Positions 23,360-32,483 of a stretch of DNA of 48,814 bases are shown here, piece after piece (within the stretch, counting starts at the first letter, position 1; the number at the start of each line of letters is the position of its first letter). Both the position numbers and the translations under genes were made by a program. Under the pieces are notes generated by a model. It searched no databases. It saw nothing but the letters and a program-made list of their open reading frames with translations, and was not told the origin of the DNA. Source of the stretch: Mycobacterium sp. KBS0706 (GTDB lineage Bacteria; Pseudomonadota; Alphaproteobacteria; DSM-16000; Inquilinaceae); NCBI RefSeq assembly GCF_005938675.2, contig NZ_VCCH02000063.1, positions 1 through 48,814 of the forward strand, in the 5' to 3' direction.

Positions 23360-24235
23360 ATGGCTGCGCTTCGCATCCGCTACCTGACGGCCAAGGCCGT
23401 GATGGCGCCGACCGTGCTGGTCATGGCCACGTGCTTCTACGGCGCCATCCTCTGGACCATCTATATCTCCTTCACCCGCTCCAGCCTGGTGCCGAATTAC
23501 GATTTCGCCGGCATCGCCCAGTACGTCCGGCTGTTCAGCACCGCGCGCTGGTACACCGCCTTCGGCAACATGTTCGTGTTCGGCGGGCTGTTCATCGCCC
23601 TGGCCCTGGCGCTGGGCACGCTGCTGGCGGTGCTGATCGACCAGAAGGTGAAGGGGGAGGGGGTGTTCCGCACCATCTTCCTGTACCCGCTGTCGATGTC
23701 CTTCATCGTCACCGGCCTCGCCTGGCAGTGGTTCCTGAACCCGGCGATGGGGCTGCAGGATTTCGTCCGCGGCCTGGGCTGGGAGGGCTTCACCTTCGAC
23801 TGGATCATCGACCGCGACCGCGCCATCTACACCCTGGTTCTGGCCGCGGTCTGGCATTCCTCCGGCCTGATCATGGCGATCATGCTGGCCGGGCTGCGCG
23901 GTATCGATCATGAGATCTGGCGCGCCGCCAGGGTCGAAGGCATCCCGCGCTGGCGCACCTATCTGTCGATCGTGCTGCCGATGCTGCGGCCGCTGGTCGT
24001 CACCTGCGTCGTGCTGCTGGCGATCGCGGTGGTGAAGAGCTACGACCTGGTCGTCGCCATGACCCGCGGCGGCCCCGGCAACGCCACCGACATGCCGGCC
24101 AAATTCGTGGTCGACCTGACCTTCGAGCGCGCCAATATCGGCCTGGCCTCGGCGGGCGCCGTGGTCATGCTGGTCGCGGTGCTGGCGGCGCTGGCGCCCT
24201 ATCTCTACATCGAGCTGTCGCGGAGGGCGCGATGA
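23360..24235 (+). CDS. Sugar ABC transporter permease (MalF-type, CUT1)
   Basis: A 291-residue permease with six helices, starting with LTAKAVMAPTVLVMATCFYG. GLAWQWFLNPAMGLQDF and the cytoplasmic loop EIWRAARVEGIPRWRTYLSI (EAA-type contact, with the Arg-Ala-Ala variant) are typical of glucose-type systems. GGGAGG lies six bases upstream of its ATG. Its stop overlaps the next permease start (ATGA at 24232-24235). Confidence 0.93.
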   Translation: MAALRIRYLTAKAVMAPTVLVMATCFYGAILWTIYISFTRSSLVPNYDFAGIAQYVRLFSTARWYTAFGNMFVFGGLFIALALALGTLLAVLIDQKVKGEGVFRTIFLYPLSMSFIVTGLAWQWFLNPAMGLQDFVRGLGWEGFTFDWIIDRDRAIYTLVLAAVWHSSGLIMAIMLAGLRGIDHEIWRAARVEGIPRWRTYLSIVLPMLRPLVVTCVVLLAIAVVKSYDLVVAMTRGGPGNATDMPAKFVVDLTFERANIGLASAGAVVMLVAVLAALAPYLYIELSRRAR

Positions 24236-25137
24236 CCGACACCGCCGTCGCCGGCGCCATCCCCCGCGCCGCCCGCCGCCCGGCCCGCAAGGCGTCGGCA
24301 AGCCGGGCCGGGCTCTATGCCTTCCTGGTGCTGGCCGCGCTGTTCTTCGCCATCCCGCTCTTGATCGTGCTGTCGACCTCGCTGAAGCCGATGGACGAGA
24401 TCCGCGAGGGCTCGATCTTCGCCCTGCCGATGGCGCCGACGCTGGAGCCCTGGTCCAAGGCCTGGCTGTCGGCCTGCACCGGCCTGTTCTGCGACGGGCT
24501 GCATGTCGGCTTCTGGAACTCGGTCCGCATCCTGGTGCCGAGCGTGATCCTGTCGGTGCTGGCCGGGGCGCTGAACGGCTATGCCCTGGCGCAGTGGCGC
24601 TTCCGCCATGCCGACAAGATCCTGACCGCGTTGATGCTGGGCGCCTTCATCCCGTACCAGGTGATCCTGTATCCGCTGGTCAAGATCTTCTCCGGCCTCG
24701 GCCTGTACGGCACGCTGCCCGGCATCGTGCTGATCCATGTCATCTTCGGCCTGCCGACGCTGACCCTGATCTTCCGCAACTTCTACGCCGGCTTGCCGGA
24801 GGAGCTGGTGAAGGCGGCGCGGGTCGACGGCGCCGGCTTCTTCCGCATCTTCTTCCAGATCATGCTGCCGATGTCGGTCAACATCCTCATGGTCGCCCTG
24901 ATCCTGCAGGTCACCGGCATCTGGAACGACTACCTGCTGGGCTACATCTTCGCCGGCCGCGAGAACCTGCCGATGACGGTCCAGCTCAACAACATCGTCA
25001 ACACCACCACCGGCACGATCGAGTACAACGTCAACATGGCGGCCACGGTGCTGACCGCGCTGCCGCCGCTGCTCGTGTACTTCCTGTCGGGCCGGTACTT
25101 CGTCCGCGGCATCGCCTCGGGCGCCGTGAAAGGATAG
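24232..25137 (+). CDS. Sugar ABC transporter permease (MalG-type, CUT1)
   Basis: A 301-residue permease. After an Arg/Ala-rich cytoplasmic leader, the first helix (LYAFLVLAALFFAIPLLIVL) and STSLKPMDEIREG are typical of MalG partners; the EAA loop reads ELVKAARVDGAGFFRIFFQI and the C-terminus FVRGIASGAVKG matches the family. It is 4 bp upstream of the ATPase gene and 4 bp overlapped by the preceding permease, so these genes are tightly co-translated. Confidence 0.94.
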   Translation: MTDTAVAGAIPRAARRPARKASASRAGLYAFLVLAALFFAIPLLIVLSTSLKPMDEIREGSIFALPMAPTLEPWSKAWLSACTGLFCDGLHVGFWNSVRILVPSVILSVLAGALNGYALAQWRFRHADKILTALMLGAFIPYQVILYPLVKIFSGLGLYGTLPGIVLIHVIFGLPTLTLIFRNFYAGLPEELVKAARVDGAGFFRIFFQIMLPMSVNILMVALILQVTGIWNDYLLGYIFAGRENLPMTVQLNNIVNTTTGTIEYNVNMAATVLTALPPLLVYFLSGRYFVRGIASGAVKG

Positions 25138-25141
25138 GCCC

Positions 25142-26227
<1,086 letters not shown>

Positions 26228-26283
26228 GGCCGGCCACGGACCAGACGCCGGCTCCAGACCGGCTTCAAACCCCAGAGGAAGCG

Positions 26284-27051
26284 ATGTCCACTCCGGATGT
26301 GATCTCCATCCAGCTCTACAGCCTCCGCAACTATGGCGACCTCGACAAGCAGCTCGACGCCGTGGCCGCCGCCGGCTACCGCCATGTCGAGACGATCCAG
26401 TCGCATTTCGACGATGCCGCCGGCACCCGGCGGAAGCTCGACAGCCGCGGCCTGACCGCGTCCTCCGGCCATATCGGCCTGCCGGCGCTGCGCGAGCGGC
26501 TGGACTGGGTGGTCGCGGGCGCCAAGGCCGTCGGCCTGACCCAGCTGTTCATGCCGGCGCTGCCGGCCGACGAGCGCAAGGGCGACGCCGCCCGCTGGCA
26601 CCAGGCCGGGCAGGAGCTCGGTGAGTTCGCCGCGAAGCTGGCCGACAAGGGCATCAAGCTCGGCTACCACAACCATCATTGGGAGCTGGAGGCGATGGCG
26701 GATGGCCGGCCGGCGCTGGCGCATTTCTTCGACGGCGCCAACGGCCATCCGCTGACCTGGCAGGTCGACGTCGCCTGGCTGGCGCGCGGCGGGGCCAACC
26801 CGTCCGAGTGGCTGGTGAAGGAGAAGGCGCGGGTGGCCTCGGCCCATGTCAAGGACATTGCCCCGGCCGGCCAGAAGACCGACGAGGATGGCTGGACCGA
26901 TGTCGGCACCGGCACGCTCGACTGGCCGCGGCTGTGGCGCGAATGCCGGGCGGCGGGCGCCGAGTGGATGGTGGTCGAGCACGACAATCCCAAGCACCCC
27001 GACGCCTTCGCCAAGGCCAGCTTCGACTTCCTCAAGGCCCTGCCGGCCTGA
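26284..27051 (+). CDS. Sugar phosphate isomerase/epimerase (AP endonuclease-2-like TIM barrel)
   Basis: A 255-residue TIM-barrel protein of the xylose-isomerase-like/IolE-type superfamily. It opens with the family phrase ISIQLYSLRNYGDLDKQLDAV; likely metal ligands lie in KLGYHNHHWELE, WQVDVAWLARGG, ASAHVKDI and MVVEHDNP. It is cytoplasmic, 56 bp after the ATPase, and 22 bp before a Gfo/Idh/MocA oxidoreductase. Such pairs often act on keto-sugars or inositols (epimerisation, dehydration, or 3-keto-glycoside cleavage), so the two probably handle the imported sugar in sequence. The exact reaction cannot be told. Confidence 0.88.
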   Translation: MSTPDVISIQLYSLRNYGDLDKQLDAVAAAGYRHVETIQSHFDDAAGTRRKLDSRGLTASSGHIGLPALRERLDWVVAGAKAVGLTQLFMPALPADERKGDAARWHQAGQELGEFAAKLADKGIKLGYHNHHWELEAMADGRPALAHFFDGANGHPLTWQVDVAWLARGGANPSEWLVKEKARVASAHVKDIAPAGQKTDEDGWTDVGTGTLDWPRLWRECRAAGAEWMVVEHDNPKHPDAFAKASFDFLKALPA

Positions 27052-27073
27052 CCGACCCTCGGAGACTCCATCC

Positions 27074-28225
27074 ATGACCCCCGTCACCCTCGGCATCATC
27101 GGCTGCGGCAACATCAGCGACGCCTATTTCCGTGGCGCCGCCGGCTCCAGCCTGGTGCGAGTCAAGGCCTGCGCCGACCTGCGGCGCGAGGCCGCCGAAG
27201 CCAAGGCCCAGCAATACGGCGTCGCCGCGCTCACGGTCGATGATCTGCTGGCCGACCCGGAGATCGAGATCGTCATCAACCTGACCGTGCCGCTGGTCCA
27301 TGCCGCGGTCGGGCTGCAGATCATCGCCGCAGGCAAGCACGTCTATTCCGAGAAGCCGCTGGCGGCGACGCTGGCCGACGCCCGCGCTTTGGCCCAGGCA
27401 GCGGCCACGGCCGGGCTGCGCATCGGCTGCGCCCCCGACACCTTCCTCGGCGGCGCCCACCAGGCCTGCCGCCGGGTGATCGACGAAGGCCGCATCGGCC
27501 AGGTGGTCGGCGGCGCCGCCGCGGTGATCTCGCGCGGCATGGAGAGCTGGCACCCGAACCCGGAGTTCTTCTTCAAGCCGGGCGGCGGGCCGATCCTCGA
27601 CATCGGGCCGTACTACGTCACCCAGCTGATCAACCTGCTCGGGCCGGTGAAGCGGGTGGCGGCGGTCGCCACCAAGGGCTACCCGACCCGCAAGGTCACC
27701 AGCGAGCCTTTGGCCGGCCAGATCATCCAGGTCGAGGTGCCGACCACGGTCAACGGCGTGCTGGAATTCGAGAGCGGTGCCAACATCTCGCTGACCGCCT
27801 CCTGGGACGTGTGGAAGAACAAGCGCATCCCGTTCGAGATCTACGGCACCGAGGGCTCGCTGCTGGTGCCCGACCCGAACTTCTTCGGCGGCGCGCCGCA
27901 GATCACCGACCAGGGCGGCGACTGGCAGGATGTCGACATCGCGGCGCATCCCTTCGGCGTGCCGAACCGGCCGCTGAAGGACGGCCGGTCGGTGGCCGAC
28001 TACCGCATCATCGGCGCGCTCGACATGGCGATCGCGATCCGCGAGGGCCGGCCGCACCGCGCCTCGGGCGACCTGGCGCTGCACGCGCTCGAGGTGATGG
28101 AGGCGTTCAGCCGCTCCTCGACCGAGGGCCGCCACGTCACCATCGAGAGCGTCTGCCAGCGGCCGGAGCCGGTGCCGCTGGGCACCGACGAGTCGGTCTT
28201 CGTCACGGCGCGCAAGGCGGCGTAG
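27074..28225 (+). CDS. Gfo/Idh/MocA-family NAD(P)-dependent oxidoreductase
   Basis: A 383-residue sugar dehydrogenase. The Rossmann fold opens with TLGIIGCGNISDAYF; VYSEKPLA carries the catalytic-site Lys of the family's EKP motif, and FFKPGGGPILDIGPYYVTQL holds the C-terminal domain Asp/Tyr region. I start at ATG 27074, just after GGAGACTCC; the open frame upstream is the isomerase gene read in another frame. Family members oxidise a ring hydroxyl (myo-inositol 2-OH, glucose 1- or 3-OH) or reduce keto-sugars. Placement after importer and isomerase resembles thu/3-keto-glycoside type operons, which is inference. Confidence 0.93.
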   Translation: MTPVTLGIIGCGNISDAYFRGAAGSSLVRVKACADLRREAAEAKAQQYGVAALTVDDLLADPEIEIVINLTVPLVHAAVGLQIIAAGKHVYSEKPLAATLADARALAQAAATAGLRIGCAPDTFLGGAHQACRRVIDEGRIGQVVGGAAAVISRGMESWHPNPEFFFKPGGGPILDIGPYYVTQLINLLGPVKRVAAVATKGYPTRKVTSEPLAGQIIQVEVPTTVNGVLEFESGANISLTASWDVWKNKRIPFEIYGTEGSLLVPDPNFFGGAPQITDQGGDWQDVDIAAHPFGVPNRPLKDGRSVADYRIIGALDMAIAIREGRPHRASGDLALHALEVMEAFSRSSTEGRHVTIESVCQRPEPVPLGTDESVFVTARKAA

Positions 28226-28242
28226 GTCGCTTTATCGTCGAT

Positions 28243-28269
28243 AACCCCCTCTCCCTGCGGGAGGGGGTT
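28243..28269. repeat. C/G-rich hairpin after the sugar operon
   Basis: AACCCCCTCTCCC (28243-28255) and GGGAGGGGGTT (28259-28269) form a strong stem-loop about 20 bp after the oxidoreductase stop, followed by a further G-rich tract. There is no T-run, so it is a dispersed repeat of the same CCCTCTCCC family as 17280-17417 that may double as an mRNA 3' stabiliser or weak terminator. Confidence 0.65.
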
Positions 28270-28361
28270 AGGGGGAGGGGGTTTGCGCCGAAAGAACCGG
28301 CTCCGGCCTTGATCCGGCCGCGCGCCCCCGCCATTCTCGGCCGTCACCGACCGGGACCGCC

Positions 28362-29753
28362 ATGACCGCCCTCGACGCCGCTTTCCTCGCCCGCCTCGAC
28401 GCGCTGCTCGGCCCGGGCGGGGTCGCACGCGCCGAAGCCCTGGTCGGCGTCGATCCCGGCTATCACCCCGACAACCTCGCAGCCGGCCTCCAGGCCTCGC
28501 CCCGCACCGTGGACGAGGCCTCGGCGGTGCTGGCGCTGTGCCACGAGGCGGGCGTCGCCGTCGTGCCGCATGGCGGCCGCACCGGCCTGGTCGGTGGCGG
28601 CGCCTCGCAGCCGGGGCAGATCGTGCTCAGCACCCGCCGGCTCGACCGCATCGTCGAGATCGACACTGCCGCGCGCCTTGCCGTGGTCGAGGCCGGGGCG
28701 ACGCTGCAGCAGCTGCAGGAGGCGGCGGCCGAGCATGGCCTGACCCCCGGCATCGACCTCGCCGCCCGCGGCTCCGCCACCATTGGCGGGCTGATCGCGA
28801 CCAATGCCGGCGGCATCGAGGCGTTCCGCCGCGGCACCATGCGCCACCGGGTGCTGGGCCTGGAATTCCTGGGCGCCGACGGCACCGTCGTCTCCGACCT
28901 GGTGCGGGTGCTGAAGAACAACACCGGCTACGACCTGAAAGACCTGATCGCCGGTTCGGAGGGCACGCTCGGCATCGTCACCCAGGCCGTGATCCGGCTG
29001 GAGCGGCTGGTACAGCCGGTGGCGACGGCGCTGGTCGCCTGCGCCTCGGCCGAGGCGGCGCTGACCGTGGCCGAGCGGCTGCGCGACCGCTTCCCCGGCC
29101 GGCTGCGGGCACTGGAGATCCTGTGGCACGCCTATGCCGAGACCGTGGCGCAGGAGCATGGCGTGGCCCTGGCCGGCTTCGGCCTCGACCCGGCACCGGT
29201 CTATCTGCTGACCGAGGCCGAGCAGGACCCGGACATCGACATCGCCGCGGCGATGGAGGCGGAGATCGGGGCGCTGTGGGAGGAGGGGCCGGTGACCGGC
29301 GCGGCCCTGGCGCAGAACGAGCGGCAGCGCGAGATGTTCTGGCGCATCCGCGACGATTCCGACGCGGTCAGCCGGCCCTGCCCGGACGCCAAGACCTTCG
29401 ACGTCTCGGTGCCGCTGTCGGGGCTGCCCGCCTATGTCGAGCGGATCCGCTCGGACCTGGCCGCGACGTTCTCGCCGGCGATGCGGGTCTATGTCTTCGG
29501 CCATCTCGCCGACGGCAACCTGCACGTCATGGTCGGCGACCGGCCGGAAGGGTCGGAGGCGCGGATCGAGGCGATCCTCTATGACGGCCTGGCCGATTCC
29601 GGCGGCTCGTTCTCCGCCGAGCACGGCATCGGGCTGGAGAAGCAGGACGCCTTCCGCCGCTACGGCGACCCGGCCCGGCGGGCGGCGATGGCGGCGATCA
29701 AGGCGGCGCTGGACCCGAAGGGGATTCTCAATCCCGGGAAGATCTTGGGATAA
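28362..29753 (+). CDS. FAD-binding D-2-hydroxyacid dehydrogenase (GlcD / D2HGDH-like)
   Basis: A 463-residue flavoprotein of the PCMH/VAO fold. The FAD-binding N-terminal half contains VVPHGGRTGLVGGGASQPG, AATLQQLQ-type linker, and SATIGGLIATNAGG plus GSEGTLGIVTQ; the C-terminal half holds the substrate/metal site VFGHLADGNLHVMVG and SFSAEHGIGLEKQDAF. Members oxidise D-lactate, glycolate, D-2-hydroxyglutarate or sugar acids and pass electrons to quinone or cytochrome. No 4Fe-4S partner (GlcF) is adjacent, so a stand-alone D-lactate or D-2-hydroxyglutarate dehydrogenase is likely. It follows the sugar operon by 136 bp but the hairpin between them suggests a separate unit. Confidence 0.92.
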   Translation: MTALDAAFLARLDALLGPGGVARAEALVGVDPGYHPDNLAAGLQASPRTVDEASAVLALCHEAGVAVVPHGGRTGLVGGGASQPGQIVLSTRRLDRIVEIDTAARLAVVEAGATLQQLQEAAAEHGLTPGIDLAARGSATIGGLIATNAGGIEAFRRGTMRHRVLGLEFLGADGTVVSDLVRVLKNNTGYDLKDLIAGSEGTLGIVTQAVIRLERLVQPVATALVACASAEAALTVAERLRDRFPGRLRALEILWHAYAETVAQEHGVALAGFGLDPAPVYLLTEAEQDPDIDIAAAMEAEIGALWEEGPVTGAALAQNERQREMFWRIRDDSDAVSRPCPDAKTFDVSVPLSGLPAYVERIRSDLAATFSPAMRVYVFGHLADGNLHVMVGDRPEGSEARIEAILYDGLADSGGSFSAEHGIGLEKQDAFRRYGDPARRAAMAAIKAALDPKGILNPGKILG

Positions 29754-29779
29754 TCGCCTGTTTTCGTTAATTTTTTGTC

Positions 29780-29849
29780 ATGCCCGGGCTTGACCCGGGC
29801 ATCCGGAAACTGTCGACATCTTCTGGATTGCCGGGTCAAGCCCGGCAAT
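29780..29849. repeat. Inverted pair of hairpin repeats between convergent genes
   Basis: ATGCCCGGG-CTTGA-CCCGGGCAT (29780-29802) and ATTGCCGGG-TCAAG-CCCGGCAAT (29827-29849) are inverted near-copies whose loops are also complementary. A run of six T at 29771-29776 precedes them. Located between the convergent dehydrogenase (stop 29753) and methyltransferase (stop 29863), this looks like a two-way terminator; on the reverse strand the hairpin is followed by A6 rather than being GC-only. Confidence 0.75.
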
Positions 29850-29862
29850 GAGGGGGAGGCCG

Positions 29863-30591
29863 TCACGCGAGCGGCCGGGCCTTCAGCCACAGGAACAGCG
29901 GCAGCCGCATCCATTGCTGCAGCCGGTCGCTGCCCTCGGGGTGGTCCGGCTGCGGCTCGCGGATCGAGGTGATGGCGAGGCCGGCCGCCTCCAGCGCCGC
30001 GGCATAGGCCTCCAGCGGCTGCGACCAGCCGGCGAAGTCCATGCGCAGCCCGTCGCGCTCCTCGCTGCCCTCGAAGCGCTCGCGGCCGTAATAGCTGCCC
30101 TCGAAGATGAAGGGCGCGTCCGGCTCCGGCCCGGCGAAGCGGCCGCGGTCGCGAAACGGATGGACCAGCGACACCATCAGCGTGCCGCCCGGCCGCAGCA
30201 CGCGCCGGACCTCGCGCAGCGCGCCCGGCACGTCCTCGACATCCATCAGCATGTTGTAGGCGACCCCCAGGTCGAAGCGGCCATCCGCGAAGGGCAGGGC
30301 GGCGGCGTCGGCCACCGCGTACTCCTGCGCCGATCCGGCTTCGGCCGCGATCTCCACCAGCTCGGCCACGGTGTCGGCGGCGGTGACGCGCCAGCCCAGC
30401 GCCGTCAGCTCGCGCGACACCCGGCCCTCGCCGCAGCCGAGGTCCAGCGCCTCGCCCGAGCCGCGGCCGAGATAGCCGGTCAGCGCGTCGCGATAGGCCC
30501 AGAAGGCGTCGTGGCCGGGCTTCCGCGCCCAGGCCGTCCAGTCCCGGGCGACGCGGGCCCAGTGCTCCCGGTCGGTCGAAGTCTTGGTCAT
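29863..30591 (-). CDS. Class I SAM-dependent methyltransferase
   Basis: A 242-residue methyltransferase. The SAM site is ALDLGCGEGRVSRELTALG (motif I, residues ~53-71), followed by acidic VTAADTVAELVEIA and post-motif FDLGVAYNMLMDVEDVPGALREVRRVLRPGG. No membrane segment. It lies 51 bp downstream of a NIPSNAP gene on the same strand. The family resembles small-molecule methylases (ubiquinone or unknown metabolite type), and no substrate can be assigned. Confidence 0.9.
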   Translation of the reverse strand: MTKTSTDREHWARVARDWTAWARKPGHDAFWAYRDALTGYLGRGSGEALDLGCGEGRVSRELTALGWRVTAADTVAELVEIAAEAGSAQEYAVADAAALPFADGRFDLGVAYNMLMDVEDVPGALREVRRVLRPGGTLMVSLVHPFRDRGRFAGPEPDAPFIFEGSYYGRERFEGSEERDGLRMDFAGWSQPLEAYAAALEAAGLAITSIREPQPDHPEGSDRLQQWMRLPLFLWLKARPLA

Positions 30592-30642
30592 GACGGGCCT
30601 CCGGCAGGCGGGGAGGGCGGCCGAACCCGGCCGCCCTGCCGG

Positions 30643-30969
30643 CTACTTGACCTTGGAGAACGCCGTCGGCTTCAGGATGGCGTTGGTGATGTAGGACACG
30701 ATCGGGCCGTCGCGCTCGGTTCCGGCGCGCTTTTCCAGCCATTCCGGATCGGTGGCGAAGGCGGTCCATTTCTGCTCCCGCTCGGCCAGCGACTCCCATT
30801 CCAGCAGGTAGTACAGGGCCTGGTTGCTCTCGCCGATCTCGACCGTCCAGAAGCCGGCCTGGCGGATGCCGAAGCGCTCCCAGATCTTCAGGGTGATGGT
30901 GTCGAAGCGGTTCAGCAGCGCCGGCAGCTTGCCCGGCTCGCAGTGATAGACGCGCAGCTCGTGAATCAT
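30643..30969 (-). CDS. NIPSNAP-domain protein
   Basis: A 108-residue ferredoxin-like alpha/beta protein with the NIPSNAP pattern: MIHELRVYHCEPGKLPALLNRF, GFWTVEIGESNQALYYLLEW and WESLAEREQKWTAFATDPEW. I place the start at ATG 30969 because GGAGGAG lies seven bases upstream; the open frame extends to 31035 without a comparable site. Its dimeric alpha/beta barrel fold is shared with ABM-type proteins. The function is unknown; co-location with a methyltransferase hints at a shared small-molecule pathway. Confidence 0.88.
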   Translation of the reverse strand: MIHELRVYHCEPGKLPALLNRFDTITLKIWERFGIRQAGFWTVEIGESNQALYYLLEWESLAEREQKWTAFATDPEWLEKRAGTERDGPIVSYITNAILKPTAFSKVK

Positions 30970-31051
30970 TCCGATCTCCTCCCGCAGGGGAGGGGACTCT
31001 GGCCTCGCCGCGTCCCGATTGCAATCGTCCGGCAAAAAAAGCCGGCGCCGC

Positions 31052-32467
31052 TCAACCCTTGTCGGCGTAGGGGTTCTTCGGCTGGCGCAGCATCATCCGG
31101 ATCGGCACGCCGGCCAGGGCGAAGCTGTCGCGCAGCCCGTTCACCAGGTAGCGCAGATAGCTGTCCGGGAACTCCTCGGCCTGGGACACGAACAGCGCGA
31201 AGGTCGGCGGCCGACCCTTGACCTGGGTGATGTAGCGGATCTTCAGGCGGCGGCCGCGCACCAGCGGCGGCGGATGCGCCTCCAGCATCGCCGGCAGCCA
31301 GCGGTTGAGCGGGCCGGTGCGCACCCGTCGGTTCCACACCTTGTGGATGTCCAGCACCGCGTCCATCAGCTTGTCCAGCTTCTGGCCGCGCAGGGCGGAG
31401 ACGGTGACGGTCGGCACGCCGCGCACTTGCGGCATCGAGGTCTGCAGCTTGTCGCTCAGCTGCCGCAGCGCCGCCGCATGGTCCTCGACCGTGTCCCATT
31501 TGTTGATCGCGATGACCAAAGCGCGGCCTTCCTCGATCACGTGCCGGGCGATGGTCAGGTCCTGCTTGTCCATGATCGCGCCGGCGTCCAGCAGCAGCAC
31601 GCAGACATGGGCCAGCCGGATCGTCTCCAGCGTGTCGCCGACCGACATGAACTCGACCTTGTCGTCGACCTTGTCGATCCGGGCCTTGCGCCGCAGCCCG
31701 GCGGTGTCGACCAGGTGGATCGCCTGGCCGCGCCAGGTCCAGTCGACGCCGATGGCGTCGCGGGTGATGCCGGCCTCCGGCCCGGTCAGCACCCGCTCCT
31801 CGTCCAGCAGGGCGTTCATCAGGGTCGACTTGCCGACATTCGGGCGGCCGATGATGGCCAGGCGGATCGGCCGGGCCAGGTCGCGCTCCGGATCGACCGT
31901 GTCGCCCTCGCCCTCCTCCTCCGGCATCGGGGCGTCGTCACCGTCGTCGAAGGCCCCGGTGTCCTCGTCCTCGGCCGGCATCAGCGGCCGCAGCGCGTCG
32001 ACCAGGTCGACCAGCCCCTCGCCATGCGCGGCGGAGACGGCGATCGGCTCGCCCAGGCCCAGCGACCAGGCCTCGTGCAGCCCGGCCTCGGCGGCGCGGC
32101 CCTCGCATTTGTTGGCCAGCAGCAGCACCTTGCCGCCCTGGCGCCGCAGCCATTGCGCGAAGTGCTTGTCCAGCGGCGTCACCCCGGCGCGGGCGTCGAT
32201 CAGCATCAGCGCGACATCGGCCTCGCGCAGCGCCGCCTCGGTCTGCTGCCGCATCCGTGCCTCGAGGCTGTCGTCGAACGCCTCCTCCAGGCCGGCGGTG
32301 TCGATCACCCGGAAGCTCAGATCCGCCAGCCGGCCCTCGCCGATGCGCCGGTCGCGCGTCACCCCCGGCGTGTCGTCGACCAAGGCCATGCGCTTGCCGA
32401 CCAGCCGGTTGAACAGCGTCGACTTGCCGACATTCGGCCGGCCGATGATGGCGAGGGTAAAGGGCAT
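31052..32467 (-). CDS. der: Ribosome biogenesis GTPase Der (EngA)
   Basis: A 471-residue double GTPase needed for 50S ribosomal subunit maturation. G domain 1 starts at residue 3 (LAIIGRPNVGKSTLFNRLVG, with DTPGVTRD and DTAGLEE); G domain 2 repeats it (LAIIGRPNVGKSTLMNALLD, DTAGLRRKARI, NKWD). Between them is an unusually acidic linker (EDEDTGAFDDGDDAPMPEEEGEGD), and the C-terminal KH-like domain ends with GVPIRMMLRQPKNPY, which is diagnostic. It is third in a yfgM-bamB-der order, 16 bp after bamB. Confidence 0.97.
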   Translation of the reverse strand: MPFTLAIIGRPNVGKSTLFNRLVGKRMALVDDTPGVTRDRRIGEGRLADLSFRVIDTAGLEEAFDDSLEARMRQQTEAALREADVALMLIDARAGVTPLDKHFAQWLRRQGGKVLLLANKCEGRAAEAGLHEAWSLGLGEPIAVSAAHGEGLVDLVDALRPLMPAEDEDTGAFDDGDDAPMPEEEGEGDTVDPERDLARPIRLAIIGRPNVGKSTLMNALLDEERVLTGPEAGITRDAIGVDWTWRGQAIHLVDTAGLRRKARIDKVDDKVEFMSVGDTLETIRLAHVCVLLLDAGAIMDKQDLTIARHVIEEGRALVIAINKWDTVEDHAAALRQLSDKLQTSMPQVRGVPTVTVSALRGQKLDKLMDAVLDIHKVWNRRVRTGPLNRWLPAMLEAHPPPLVRGRRLKIRYITQVKGRPPTFALFVSQAEEFPDSYLRYLVNGLRDSFALAGVPIRMMLRQPKNPYADKG

Positions 32468-32483
32468 GTGTGCTCGGGACTGC

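Noticed and set aside
26846..27073. Upstream extension of the Gfo/Idh/MocA gene
   Set aside because: The region encodes the C-terminus of the isomerase in its own frame; the Rossmann fold starts at 27074.
31052..32467. The acidic stretch in Der as a frameshift or insertion
   Set aside because: The frame is continuous and the linker between the two G domains of Der is normally acidic and variable.
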